This document shows, in pieces, positions 1 to 7,898 of a DNA stretch of 64,000 nucleotides. The notes beneath the pieces were generated by a model. That model was not told the origin of the DNA. It worked only from the letters and a program-made list of their open reading frames with translations, and made no database searches. The stretch comes from Flavobacteriaceae bacterium (lineage in GTDB: Bacteria > Bacteroidota > Bacteroidia > Flavobacteriales > Flavobacteriaceae). The DNA is taken from NCBI GenBank assembly GCA_947448525.1, contig CANFNV010000001.1, positions 186,001 through 250,000 of the forward strand, given 5' to 3'. The translations under genes and the position numbers were made by a program. Every line of letters starts with the position of its first letter. Within the stretch, counting starts at the first letter, position 1.

Positions 1-1064
1 CAGCTGCTAAGGAGAATTTAAAAGTGGTTTACACATCACTTCATGGAACTTCTATTAAAGCGATTCCTGGAGTTTTGTCAAAAGCGGGCTATACTCAGGT
101 GAATATCGTTCCTGAACAAGCAATTCCAGATGGTGATTTCCCAACAGTGAAATCTCCAAATCCGGAAGAACCGGAAGCATTAACAATGGCATTGGCACTC
201 GCCGATAAAATTGAAGCCGATATTGTAATTGGCACGGATCCCGATTCAGACCGCTTGGGCGTTGCCGTTCGTGATACCGAAGGCAAAATGATTTTATTGA
301 ATGGAAATCAAACTATGATTATTATGACCGCTTTTTTACTAGAACAATGGAAACGTGCTGACAAAATAACGGGTAAAGAATTTATTGGTTCTACCATAGT
401 TTCAACACCTATGATTTTAGAATTGGCTACAGCTTATAATGTGGAATGTAAAGTGGGCTTAACGGGATTCAAATGGATTGCCAAATTCATCAAAGATTTT
501 CCGGAATTGAAATTTATTGGTGGTGGCGAAGAAAGTTTTGGTTATATGGTAGGCGATGCCGTTCGTGATAAAGATGCTGTTGGAGCTTCATTATTGGTAT
601 GCGAAATTGCAGCTCAAGCAAAAGCATCTGGAAGTTCGTTATATAAAGAATTACTGAATTTATATGTTGATTATGGCTTTTATAAAGAATGTTTAATTTC
701 TTTAACAAAAAAAGGAATTTCAGGTTTGCAAGAAATCAACCAAATGATGATCGACTTACGCGAAAATCCGGTAGCCGAAATTAATGGCCAACGCGTAGTT
801 TGTATCGAAGATTATGAGAATTCGACTTCCAAAAACAGGTTTACTGGAGAAGTAGAACCTATTTCAATTCCAAAATCGAACGTGTTGATTTATTATTTGG
901 AAGATGGATCTAAAATTTGCGCCAGACCAAGTGGAACCGAACCAAAAATAAAATTCTACTTTAGCGTAAATGCAAGTTTAAACAATATTGAAAATGCAGA
1001 AAAAGTAGAACAACAATTAGACGAAAAAATAAAAAATATAATCTCTGCAATGCAATTGAACTAA
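1..1064 (+). CDS. Phosphoglucomutase/phosphomannomutase family protein, C-terminal part (5' end outside window)
   Basis: This is the C-terminal part of an alpha-D-phosphohexomutase, which interconverts hexose 1- and 6-phosphates. The frame is open to the window edge (codons from base 3), so the GTG at 24 is internal, not a start. Visible motifs are the metal-binding loop TDPDSDRLG, the sugar-binding GGGEESFG loop, and the C-terminal phosphate-binding ARPSGTEPKIKFY. The N-terminal domain with the phosphorylated serine lies upstream. Its stop codon overlaps the ATG of the next gene by one base (TAATG), which suggests translational coupling. Whether the substrate is glucose- or mannose-phosphate cannot be told from this fragment. 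Confidence 0.93.
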   Translation, partial: AAKENLKVVYTSLHGTSIKAIPGVLSKAGYTQVNIVPEQAIPDGDFPTVKSPNPEEPEALTMALALADKIEADIVIGTDPDSDRLGVAVRDTEGKMILLNGNQTMIIMTAFLLEQWKRADKITGKEFIGSTIVSTPMILELATAYNVECKVGLTGFKWIAKFIKDFPELKFIGGGEESFGYMVGDAVRDKDAVGASLLVCEIAAQAKASGSSLYKELLNLYVDYGFYKECLISLTKKGISGLQEINQMMIDLRENPVAEINGQRVVCIEDYENSTSKNRFTGEVEPISIPKSNVLIYYLEDGSKICARPSGTEPKIKFYFSVNASLNNIENAEKVEQQLDEKIKNIISAMQLN

Positions 1065-2914
1065 TGGATGAAAATTTAAGAAAAATATTCCCTTTTATAA
1101 AGCCTTATCAATTCCATGTCATTTGGAACGTGATTTATAACATACTTTATGCGCTTTTTAGTACGTTATCCTTCATTTCGTTAATTCCAATGATGCAGGT
1201 GTTATTTGGCGATGTTGAAGAAATTACTAAAAAGCCTGTGTATACTTCTATTTGGAACATCACTAAATTCGGAAAAGATTACCTTTATTTTCACATAACC
1301 GAATTGCAAAAAAATGATGGACCTCAATATGCCTTATTGCTTGTGATTACTTTAGTTATTACAACTTTTTTGTTTAAAAATCTATTTAACTATTTAGCAT
1401 CCAATCATTTAATGCATTTAAAGAATGGAGTATTGAAAGATTTAAGAAATAAAATGTACGACAAAATCATCGATTTACCCATTTCCTTTTATTCCGAAAA
1501 AAGAAAAGGAGATATTATGGCGCGTATGCTTGGAGATATTGGTGAAGTCCAAAATTCATTTTTTGCAATATTAGAATTAATAGTTAAAGAACCTATGACT
1601 ATTATTTTCACGATAGCCGCAATGTTTGCTATCAGTGTTAAACTAACCATTTTTGTATTTATTTTTATTCCAATATCGGGATATACCATTTCGCTAATTG
1701 GAAAATCTTTGAAATCAAAATCTCAAAATCTTCAATCTGAAGGAGGGTATTTAATATCTATTGTTGAGGAAAGTCTTTCCGGTTTAAAAGTGGTAAAAAG
1801 CTACAATGCCGAAAGTATTTTTAAGAAAAAATTCAATGATTCGGTTAACCGATTATTAAAATTATCCAACAGCATAGGACGAAAAAATAACTTGGCTTCT
1901 CCGTTTAGCGAATTTATGGGAATCATTGTAATAGCAGTTTTATTATGGTTTGGTGGAAATATGGTCCTAGTTGACAAATTACCAAGCGGTAAAGCCGTTC
2001 TTGAAGGAGCACAATTTTTGGCTTATATGGGATTAGCGTATAATATCCTAACTCCTGCAAAATCAATTTCTAAAGCAACCTATTCTGTAAAAAGTGGCAT
2101 GGCTGCGGCACAACGTGTTTTTGAAGTCTTAGAGGTTGAAAATGCAATTACTGATAAACCAAATGCTATAGTTAAAAAATCTTTTGATAGCGAAATAATC
2201 ATTGAAAATATTAACTTTAAATACGAAGAAGAAAATGTATTAAAAAACTTTTCTTTACATGTTCCTAAAGGCAAAACCGTTGCGTTAGTGGGACAATCGG
2301 GAAGCGGAAAAAGCACGATTGCCAATTTACTGACTCGTTTTTATGATGTTCAAGATGGAACAATAAAAATTGATGGAACCGATATAAAAGACATGACCAT
2401 GAATTCTTTGCGCCACTTGTTGGGATTGGTAACACAAGATTCGATTCTCTTTAACGATACCATAAAAAATAACATTCTAATCGGGAAAGAAAATGCAACT
2501 GATGAAGAAATTATTGAAGCTCTAAAAGTGGCTAATGCCTATGAGTTTGTAGAAGAGTTACCCAACGGAATTAACACAAATATTGGTGATGCAGGAAACA
2601 AACTCTCTGGTGGTCAAAAACAACGTTTAAATATAGCAAGAGCGGTGTTAAAAAATCCTCCGATAATGATTTTGGATGAAGCTACATCAGCACTGGATAC
2701 TGAAAGCGAAAAACTGGTTCAAGTTGCTCTTGAAAACATGATGCAAAACCGAACTTCTATTGTAATTGCACACCGACTTTCAACCATCCAAAAAGCTGAT
2801 AAAATTGTAGTGATGAAAAAAGGAGAAATTGTAGAAGAAGGTACTCACGCCGAATTATTAGCATTGAACGGAACATATTCGAATTTGGTGACTTTACAAA
2901 GTTTTGAGTCTTAA
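1064..2914 (+). CDS. ABC exporter, fused permease/ATPase (MsbA-like)
   Basis: A half-transporter of 616 residues in the inner membrane. The N-terminal ~330 residues hold the six-helix exporter domain. The C-terminal ATPase has Walker A GQSGSGKST (about residue 409), signature LSGGQKQR (about 512), Walker B IMILDEATSALD and the switch IVIAHRLS. All catalytic residues are intact, so a homodimer is expected. MsbA-type proteins flip lipid A or other lipids, and this is the best guess for the substrate, but multidrug exporters look the same. The ATG overlaps the preceding stop, so it is probably co-transcribed with the phosphohexomutase gene. Confidence 0.9.
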   Translation: MDENLRKIFPFIKPYQFHVIWNVIYNILYALFSTLSFISLIPMMQVLFGDVEEITKKPVYTSIWNITKFGKDYLYFHITELQKNDGPQYALLLVITLVITTFLFKNLFNYLASNHLMHLKNGVLKDLRNKMYDKIIDLPISFYSEKRKGDIMARMLGDIGEVQNSFFAILELIVKEPMTIIFTIAAMFAISVKLTIFVFIFIPISGYTISLIGKSLKSKSQNLQSEGGYLISIVEESLSGLKVVKSYNAESIFKKKFNDSVNRLLKLSNSIGRKNNLASPFSEFMGIIVIAVLLWFGGNMVLVDKLPSGKAVLEGAQFLAYMGLAYNILTPAKSISKATYSVKSGMAAAQRVFEVLEVENAITDKPNAIVKKSFDSEIIIENINFKYEEENVLKNFSLHVPKGKTVALVGQSGSGKSTIANLLTRFYDVQDGTIKIDGTDIKDMTMNSLRHLLGLVTQDSILFNDTIKNNILIGKENATDEEIIEALKVANAYEFVEELPNGINTNIGDAGNKLSGGQKQRLNIARAVLKNPPIMILDEATSALDTESEKLVQVALENMMQNRTSIVIAHRLSTIQKADKIVVMKKGEIVEEGTHAELLALNGTYSNLVTLQSFES

Positions 2915-2956
2915 ATTCAGAGTATACTTAGATAACGATTATAAAACATAAATGAC

Positions 2957-3850
2957 TTATTTTCTAGGATGAAAAGAATTCATTATTTGGGTTAAGTGTT
3001 TTCTATCTAAATGCACATATATTTCGGTAGTAGTAATGGACTCATGCCCGAGCATCAATTGAATTGCTCTTAAATCAGCACCATTTTCAAGTAAATGAGT
3101 GGCAAAGGAATGACGAAAAGTGTGCGGACTAATCGATTTATTCAAATGGATTGCAACTGCCAAATCTTTAATAATAGTAAAAATCATAGCACGTGTGAGC
3201 TGCTTTCCTCTTCGGTTCAAGAATAAAGTATCTTCGTGCCCTTTTTGTATTTTAAGATGATTGCGTTTAAGCTTATAAAAATCTATGTATTTCATGGTCA
3301 CTTCACTAATAGGAACAAATCGTTGTTTATTTCCTTTACCGGTGATTTTAATAAAACCCTCCTCAAAAAATAAATCCGATATTTTTAAACTTGTAAGTTC
3401 CGAAACACGCAATCCACAGCCGTATAAAGTTTCCAAAAGAGCACGGTTTCGTTCGCCTTCCTCTTTTGATAAATCAACGGCAGCAATTAAATTGTCAATA
3501 TCTTGAATGGATAAAGTGTCTGGTAATTTTCTACCCAATCGAGGCGCTTCGATCAATTCCATGGGATTATCATTTCGATAATCTTCAAAAATTAAATACG
3601 AAAAAAAACTTTTGAGTCCCGAAATTATTCTGGCTTGTGAACGCGCATTGACTTCTTTTGAAACCGCATAAATAAATTGCTGCACTTGCTCTTCTGAAAT
3701 TTTTATTGGCGAAACATCAATAGAATTAACTTCAAGAAATGAACACAGTCGTTCCATATCAAACGAATAATTATCAATGGTGTTCTTTGATAAACCGCGT
3801 TCTATTCGTAAATAAGATTGATAGCTTTTTATGTAAGTTGTCCAATTCAT
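2957..3850 (-). CDS. xerD: Tyrosine recombinase XerD-like
   Basis: Tyrosine recombinase of about 297 residues, the usual XerC/XerD size, which resolves chromosome dimers at dif. It has an N-terminal SAM-like core-binding domain (YLRIERGLSKNTIDNY) and a catalytic domain with GCGLRVSEL, HTFRHSFATH, LGHESITTTEIYVH, giving the R, H-x-x-R, H and Y residues. I chose the start at MNWTTYIKSY (ATG at 3850-3848). An upstream in-frame start would lie across the -7 element and the neighbouring terminator hairpin. A -7 box (3856-3863) only about 6 bp before the ATG suggests a leaderless or nearly leaderless mRNA. A phage integrase is unlikely, as no other phage genes are nearby. Confidence 0.92.
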   Translation of the reverse strand: MNWTTYIKSYQSYLRIERGLSKNTIDNYSFDMERLCSFLEVNSIDVSPIKISEEQVQQFIYAVSKEVNARSQARIISGLKSFFSYLIFEDYRNDNPMELIEAPRLGRKLPDTLSIQDIDNLIAAVDLSKEEGERNRALLETLYGCGLRVSELTSLKISDLFFEEGFIKITGKGNKQRFVPISEVTMKYIDFYKLKRNHLKIQKGHEDTLFLNRRGKQLTRAMIFTIIKDLAVAIHLNKSISPHTFRHSFATHLLENGADLRAIQLMLGHESITTTEIYVHLDRKHLTQIMNSFHPRK

Positions 3851-3855
3851 AAAAA

Positions 3856-3863
3856 CAAAAGTA
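3856..3863 (-). promoter_or_regulatory. Putative -7 element of xerD
   Basis: On the minus strand this reads TACTTTTG, a perfect match to the Bacteroidota -7 consensus TAnnTTTG. No TTG is found at the usual 17-23 bp distance. The element lies about 6 bp upstream of the chosen xerD ATG. Confidence 0.4.
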
Positions 3864-3880
3864 ACGAGAAAACAGGCAAT

Positions 3881-3909
3881 AAAAAAACCACTCAATTTCT
3901 CGAGTGGTT
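3881..3909 (-). terminator. Rho-independent terminator of the 3933-4481 barrel gene (copy 1 of 3)
   Basis: An 8-bp stem (3886-3893 with 3902-3909) around an 8-nt loop, followed on the minus strand by seven T. The 24-nt hairpin is identical to those at 5530-5553 and 6253-6276, each directly downstream of a related barrel gene. Confidence 0.85.
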
Positions 3910-3932
3910 GTTAAAAATTTTAATCTATTAAA

Positions 3933-4481
3933 TTAGAATGCATATCCTAAACCAAACCCAAAGTTAGGCAATACACCACTTGCTTTTAAACTTGAAAATA
4001 CTGCATCTGAACTTTTATAAGTAAAATTATTATAAGCAAGACCTAAATTAAGATCTAAAGAAAAACCACTACTCCAAACCCACTGATATCCTCCTTTAGC
4101 ACCAACTTTCAATGAACTGAAAGTAGTTTCGTTTGAAGAAGAAACTAAATTAAAGTTACTATCAAATGAAAATCCATCCAAAGTAACTTTTCCTGAAGTA
4201 TATCCAATTTGACCACCTGCATATAAGCCTTTAAGAGCTTCATTAAAATAATATCTGTATTGAACTTCAGCACCCATATTAGTGTATTTTGCATCACCAA
4301 TTTTGAATCCACCATAACCTAAACCTAAAACAGCTGAACTATTCTCACCAATTTTGTGCTCAAAGCTTAACAAATCTGATCCTCCAAGAACTGATAATGG
4401 GTTAGCCTTAATAATGTTTTCTTGTGCATTTGCAAAACCAAATGCGAATACAGCCGCAGCTGTTAAAATAATTTTTTTCAT
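3933..4481 (-). CDS. Outer membrane beta-barrel protein (paralogue A)
   Basis: A 182-residue porin-like protein. It has a signal peptide MKKIILTAAAVFAFGFANAQ with cleavage expected after ANA, then alternating hydrophobic strands rich in G, Y and F, and a C-terminal aromatic residue (GYAF) as expected for Bam-dependent barrels. The size fits an eight-stranded OmpX/OmpA-like barrel. The gene stands alone: it has its own terminator at 3881-3909 and a possible -7 box (CAAAAATA on the plus strand, 4509-4516). Its first 20 codons and its terminator are shared with the genes at 5576 and 6299, but the barrel sequences have diverged. The function is unknown; adhesion, stabilisation or small-molecule passage are all possible. 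Confidence 0.85.
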   Translation of the reverse strand: MKKIILTAAAVFAFGFANAQENIIKANPLSVLGGSDLLSFEHKIGENSSAVLGLGYGGFKIGDAKYTNMGAEVQYRYYFNEALKGLYAGGQIGYTSGKVTLDGFSFDSNFNLVSSSNETTFSSLKVGAKGGYQWVWSSGFSLDLNLGLAYNNFTYKSSDAVFSSLKASGVLPNFGFGLGYAF

Positions 4482-4553
4482 TGTATTAATTTATATTAAG
4501 TTAATTTTCAAAAATAATCATATATATATAACTCATCGAAACTAAATGTTAAA

Positions 4554-4574
4554 ATTATTAACAATGTTATTAAC
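4554..4574. promoter_or_regulatory. Twin GTTAnTAAC-type palindromes upstream of paralogue A
   Basis: ATTATTAAC (4554-4562) and GTTATTAAC (4566-4574) are spaced 12 bp apart start to start. The same pair with the same spacing occurs at 7079-7099 upstream of paralogue C. They may be operator sites; this is inferred only from the repeat pattern. Confidence 0.3.
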
Positions 4575-4646
4575 AGTGATAGATATTAAAATAGTAAAAA
4601 ATCAAAAACTAATTATTATACTAAGAAGAAATTGCTTAAATTCAAA

Positions 4647-5162
4647 CTAAAAATTAAGAACTTCAAAATAACCATCAGTGATTGTTGATAGTTGACCTCC
4701 TTGCTTTTTTAAAGTTCCAGAAAATGTTCCAATAACTTTTCCTGGATTTGAAGAATTAGAACTGTAGGAATTAGAAGATATTGAAGAAACATTTACGTTC
4801 ATTGTACCGCCAGCATTAGTGTCATAAACATCTATGTTCATATTAGTATAATAAAAATAAAGACTAAACTCACTTGGTGTAGAGCTATTAAATGTAAAAT
4901 TACCTGTTGAAGCACTTGGGAATAATATTATTAAATTCAAATTGCCTTTAACTAAATTTAATTTTTTACTTCCTACTTTATAATGATTCTGTCCTGACTC
5001 ATCATAAAGACCTCCTGACCACTTATATAAAACCCCATTAAGTTTAAATTGCCAATTGTAACTCTGAGTTAATGGACTATTTGAAACATCTAATCCATTT
5101 GAAGAACTTGAACAAGAAATTAATAATATTGTTATTAAAATAATTATAATATATTTTTTCAT
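4647..5162 (-). CDS. Small secreted lipoprotein, function unknown
   Basis: A 171-residue protein with a lipoprotein signal: short charged start MKKY, hydrophobic core and lipobox LISC followed by a serine tract, the usual set-up for surface or periplasmic lipoproteins. The mature part is rich in S, N, G and T and probably all-beta (KVIGTFSGTLKKQGG near the C-terminus). I do not recognise a family. It has its own promoter (5189-5221) and sits among the barrel genes in the same orientation, but it lacks their shared signal peptide and terminator. It could be a surface-exposed partner of a barrel protein, which is inference only. Confidence 0.75.
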   Translation of the reverse strand: MKKYIIIILITILLISCSSSSNGLDVSNSPLTQSYNWQFKLNGVLYKWSGGLYDESGQNHYKVGSKKLNLVKGNLNLIILFPSASTGNFTFNSSTPSEFSLYFYYTNMNIDVYDTNAGGTMNVNVSSISSNSYSSNSSNPGKVIGTFSGTLKKQGGQLSTITDGYFEVLNF

Positions 5163-5188
5163 AATATTTTATATGTAAACTTATATTA

Positions 5189-5221
5189 CAAATTTAAATG
5201 AGAATGCAGCATAAATTACAA
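5189..5221 (-). promoter_or_regulatory. Promoter of the 4647-5162 lipoprotein gene
   Basis: On the minus strand there is TTG (5221-5219), a 22-bp spacer, and TAAATTTG (5196-5189). This fits the Bacteroidota consensus TTG-N17-23-TAnnTTTG, with a leader of about 20-25 nt to the ATG. Confidence 0.5.
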
Positions 5222-5523
5222 CAAATGAATATATTTATTAACAAAAATAAACCTATAAATAATATTGTATCACATTGAAATCATTATAATTAAATGATAA
5301 GAATATTGATAAGTGTTAAAATTATTTATCAATAATTAAAAAAATATTATTAAAAATGAAAAACCATCAATTTATTAATCATTATATGATAATAAATATA
5401 ATAATTACGAATTGAATTATTTCATTGTTAAATTGCAAAATTTAACACAAAAAGAATTGGGAATAAAATAAGCAGTAGTTAACTACATAAGACTGAATAA
5501 ATAGGTACAAGAAAACAGACAAT

Positions 5524-5553
5524 AAAAAAAACCACTCAATTTCTCGAGTGGTT
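5524..5553 (-). terminator. Rho-independent terminator of the 5576-6184 barrel gene (copy 2 of 3)
   Basis: Stem 5530-5537 with 5546-5553, followed on the minus strand by a run of seven T. The 24-nt hairpin is identical to copies 1 and 3. Confidence 0.85.
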
Positions 5554-5575
5554 AGTAATTAAAATCTAAGTAAGA

Positions 5576-6184
5576 TTAGAATTTGTATGATACTCCAAAA
5601 GTTGGTTTAGAGAAGAAGTTGTTAAACTCATTCAAATTAACATCAAATGAAGTTGAATTATTAGCTGCTTTTGAAGTTGCTTTGTAATCAATAATATTTG
5701 CTAAACCAAAATCAATAGCAATTCTAGAAGTAAGGAAATAGTTTATTCCAATTCCAGCGCCAGCTCCTAGAGAAATAGTATTGCTGTCTCCTACACCTAT
5801 ATTATTGTCATCTGAAACAAATTTCAAACCAAAGTTAGTGTAGGTCTTAAATCTCTCTCCTAAGTTCAAGAAATAGTATCTACTACCTACCAAAACAGAA
5901 TAAGTAGTTCCATTTTTTCCATCAGCATATTTAGTAGTACCTAAAGAAATACCCAATTCTAATGTTACATTATCGGTCATGAAATAATTTACATCTGGCC
6001 CAATTGTTAAAGAAGATGTTTTAGTGTCACCACCGTTAATATCATCAGTTAAAGAACTAGACTTAAAGTTACCACCTAAAACAAAATCACCTTTAGCATA
6101 ACCAAAGCCTGTTTCTTTTTTTTCTTGTGCATTAGCAAAAGATAAAGCAAATACTGCCACTGCAGTTAAAATAATTTTTTTCAT
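5576..6184 (-). CDS. Outer membrane beta-barrel protein (paralogue B)
   Basis: A 202-residue barrel protein with signal peptide MKKIILTAVAVFALSFANAQ. The mature part has the repeating strand-turn pattern of the OmpA/porin-like family (LELGISLGTTKYADG, VLVGSRYYFLNLGERF, GAGAGIGINYFL) and ends in SYKF, a C-terminal phenylalanine as used for Bam recognition. About eight strands are likely. It is monocistronic with its own terminator; a -7-like CAAATATA on the plus strand (6210-6217) lies upstream. It is closest in type to the neighbours at 3933 and 6299, with which it shares the signal peptide and terminator. The ligand or role is unknown. Confidence 0.86.
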   Translation of the reverse strand: MKKIILTAVAVFALSFANAQEKKETGFGYAKGDFVLGGNFKSSSLTDDINGGDTKTSSLTIGPDVNYFMTDNVTLELGISLGTTKYADGKNGTTYSVLVGSRYYFLNLGERFKTYTNFGLKFVSDDNNIGVGDSNTISLGAGAGIGINYFLTSRIAIDFGLANIIDYKATSKAANNSTSFDVNLNEFNNFFSKPTFGVSYKF

Positions 6185-6251
6185 TATTTTTTTGTTTAAA
6201 ATTAATATGCAAATATATAAAAATATTGTTACAATTTATTTCTTATAAAAA

Positions 6252-6277
6252 TAACCACTCAATTTCTCGAGTGGTTA
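6252..6277 (-). terminator. Terminator hairpin of the 6299-7003 barrel gene (copy 3 of 3)
   Basis: Stem 6252-6260 with 6269-6277 (9 bp), the same 24-nt core as copies 1 and 2. The T tract behind it on the minus strand is interrupted (TTTTTA), so this copy may be weaker. Confidence 0.75.
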
Positions 6278-6298
6278 TTAAAAATTTACACTAAAATA

Positions 6299-7003
6299 TT
6301 AGAAATGTAATGTCATGTTGATTGAAGATACACCAACGCTTCCTAAATTGAACCCTGAAGTTTTAGAATCAGTTCCAGTTGAAAGAGGAAGTGTATTTGA
6401 AGTTTTGTCAGAAGTAGAGTTAATTGACAAACCATAAGTGTATTGAGCACCAATAGCTATTTTTGGAAATAAGAAGTATTCAGCTCCAATAAAACCTTGA
6501 GCACCTAAACCAAAACCATTTACAGTATGAGTACTGTCGTAAGCAGGAACTACACCAGATGCAGCAGTTGGAGTAACTGTTTTGTCGTTGCTAAATGATA
6601 AAAACACATCTGCACCATAAAAACCTTGAAGACGAGTTTTACCTCTTCTCCACTCTTTTCCTAAACCTGCTTTTAAAGCAAAACCTGTAGTTTTAACTTC
6701 TGCTGCAGTTTTATTGCTAGATACAGCAAAGTTAGCCATTACTCTGATAGCTTGAGTTGCAGATGTAAATTTTTTACCTACAAATGTACCTGAGTTTTCT
6801 TTTTGGAAATCTACAGAAGGCGCAGTGTTAGCAGTGTGATTAAATGCATTACCTGCATAATTAAACAAACCATCAGCATTAAATCCGATAGCCCAATCAC
6901 CAGCCTCTGGTAAATAATTTTCCCCTTTTTTAGATTTCAAATCTTGTGCGTTAGCGAATCCGAATGCGAATACTGCCGCTGCTGTTAAAATAATTTTTTT
7001 CAT
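6299..7003 (-). CDS. Outer membrane beta-barrel protein (paralogue C)
   Basis: A 234-residue protein with signal peptide MKKIILTAAAVFAFGFANAQ, identical in sequence to that of the 3933 gene. The mature protein has glycine-rich amphipathic strands (GFALKAGLGKEWRRGKTRL, GFGLGAQGFIGAEYF) and ends in TLHF, as expected for an outer-membrane barrel. Ten or fewer strands are likely. A -7 element (CAAATTTA on plus, 7032-7039) lies about 30 bp upstream, with paired GTTATTAAC palindromes behind it. It has its own terminator. No specific function can be assigned. Confidence 0.86.
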   Translation of the reverse strand: MKKIILTAAAVFAFGFANAQDLKSKKGENYLPEAGDWAIGFNADGLFNYAGNAFNHTANTAPSVDFQKENSGTFVGKKFTSATQAIRVMANFAVSSNKTAAEVKTTGFALKAGLGKEWRRGKTRLQGFYGADVFLSFSNDKTVTPTAASGVVPAYDSTHTVNGFGLGAQGFIGAEYFLFPKIAIGAQYTYGLSINSTSDKTSNTLPLSTGTDSKTSGFNLGSVGVSSINMTLHF

Positions 7004-7386
7004 TTTTTGTTTTTGTTTAAAATTAATAAGACAAATTTATATTTATTATGTTTTTGATTGCATGAAGGCAACACCGGAGTTATTAACATAGTTATTAACA
7101 ACCTAATCGTCCTAAAACATTGAAAAACAATTGTTTTGATATTTTTTTGTTAATAATAGAAAAAAAATAAAAATAAAAAGATTGTAAAATTGACGCTGAA
7201 AACACGAAAAAAAATTAAATCAGGTCATAAAATTACGTTAATAACACAAAAAAAATCGATGAAATACATCTAAAAGGAAGAAACATCCTTTTAAAAACCG
7301 AATAGTTATCTTTTATCATGATAAAGTTTTAATAAACTGTTTCCTTATTATAGGTAGTTTTCTTATTTTTACCAAAATCAATTACT
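7004..7386. other. 383-bp intergenic region between divergent barrel gene and aroQ
   Basis: AT-rich and with no coding signal. It holds a -7 box for paralogue C (7032-7039, minus), the twin GTTATTAAC palindromes (7079-7099), several A-runs, and a short inverted repeat AAAAGGA/TCCTTTT (7271-7295). A clear promoter for aroQ was not found. Confidence 0.65.
7079..7099. promoter_or_regulatory. Twin GTTATTAAC palindromes upstream of paralogue C
   Basis: GTTATTAAC occurs at 7079-7087 and 7091-7099. Each has the symmetrical form GTTA-n-TAAC, and the 12-bp spacing equals that of the pair at 4554-4574. The location upstream of the -7 box fits an operator or activator site; no regulator is identified. 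Confidence 0.35.
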
Positions 7387-7800
7387 ATGAAAATCATCAT
7401 CATCAATGGCCCCAACCTCAACCTTCTAGGCAAACGCGAACCCGAAGTATATGGAAGTAGTACTTTTGAAGATTATTTCAAAGAACTAAAAACAAAATAT
7501 CCTGCACTAACCATAGCGGTATTTCAAAGCAATATTGAGGGGGAATTAATTTCTAAAATTCAAGAAGTGGGTTTTTCTTATGATGGAATTATTCTTAATG
7601 CTGCTGCCTACACGCATACTTCTATAGGAATTGGCGATGCTATCAAGGCGATAACATCCCCTGTTGTTGAAGTTCATATTTCGAATACGTTTTCAAGAGA
7701 AGATTATAGACACCACTCATTTATTTCTCCCAATGCAAAAGGAGTAGTTATTGGATTTGGATTGAAGAGTTATGAATTGGCATTGCAATCGTTTTTGTGA
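7387..7800 (+). CDS. aroQ: Type II 3-dehydroquinate dehydratase
   Basis: A 137-residue enzyme of the shikimate pathway that converts 3-dehydroquinate to 3-dehydroshikimate in the cytoplasm; the active form is a dodecamer. Family motifs are complete: GPNLNLLGKREPEVYG with the catalytic tyrosine and arginine, the NAAAYTHTSIGIGDAI segment, EVHISN, and RHHSFISPNAKGVVIGFG. The length is slightly below the usual 140-150. It is a single gene; the downstream 98 bp contain CACAGAG-type repeats, not a clear terminator. Confidence 0.96.
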   Translation: MKIIIINGPNLNLLGKREPEVYGSSTFEDYFKELKTKYPALTIAVFQSNIEGELISKIQEVGFSYDGIILNAAAYTHTSIGIGDAIKAITSPVVEVHISNTFSREDYRHHSFISPNAKGVVIGFGLKSYELALQSFL

Positions 7801-7810
7801 TACCTATTTT

Positions 7811-7878
7811 ACACAGAGGTTCACGGAGGTTTCACAGAGATTCTCATTTAAAAAAAATTATTCACAAAGGTTTCACAC
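7811..7878. repeat. CACAGAG-type repeats, left flank of the GxxExxY gene
   Basis: CACAGAGG-TTCACGGAGG-TTTCACAGAGA (7812-7840), then a decayed TTCACAAAGGTTTCACAC (7861-7878). This is close to the reverse complement of the TCTCTGTGAAAACCTCTGTG array that follows the gene at 8278-8310, so the two flanks form imperfect terminal inverted repeats. Confidence 0.7.
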
Positions 7879-7898
7879 TTATTAAAGCTTTTTGAAAA

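Larger units (their letters stand above)
5163..5575. other. 413-bp very AT-rich intergenic region
   Basis: No ORF with coding character was seen. It holds the promoter of the lipoprotein gene (5189-5221) at the left and the terminator of paralogue B (5524-5553) at the right. The remainder is low-complexity A/T with scattered ATTAA and TTATTAAC words. The 40 or so bases ending at 5553 match the corresponding bases ending at 3909, so the homology extends beyond the hairpin itself. Confidence 0.7.

Noticed and set aside
2957..3850. Phage or island integrase
   Set aside because: The sequence and size fit chromosomal XerD; no phage genes, att repeats or tRNA are beside it.
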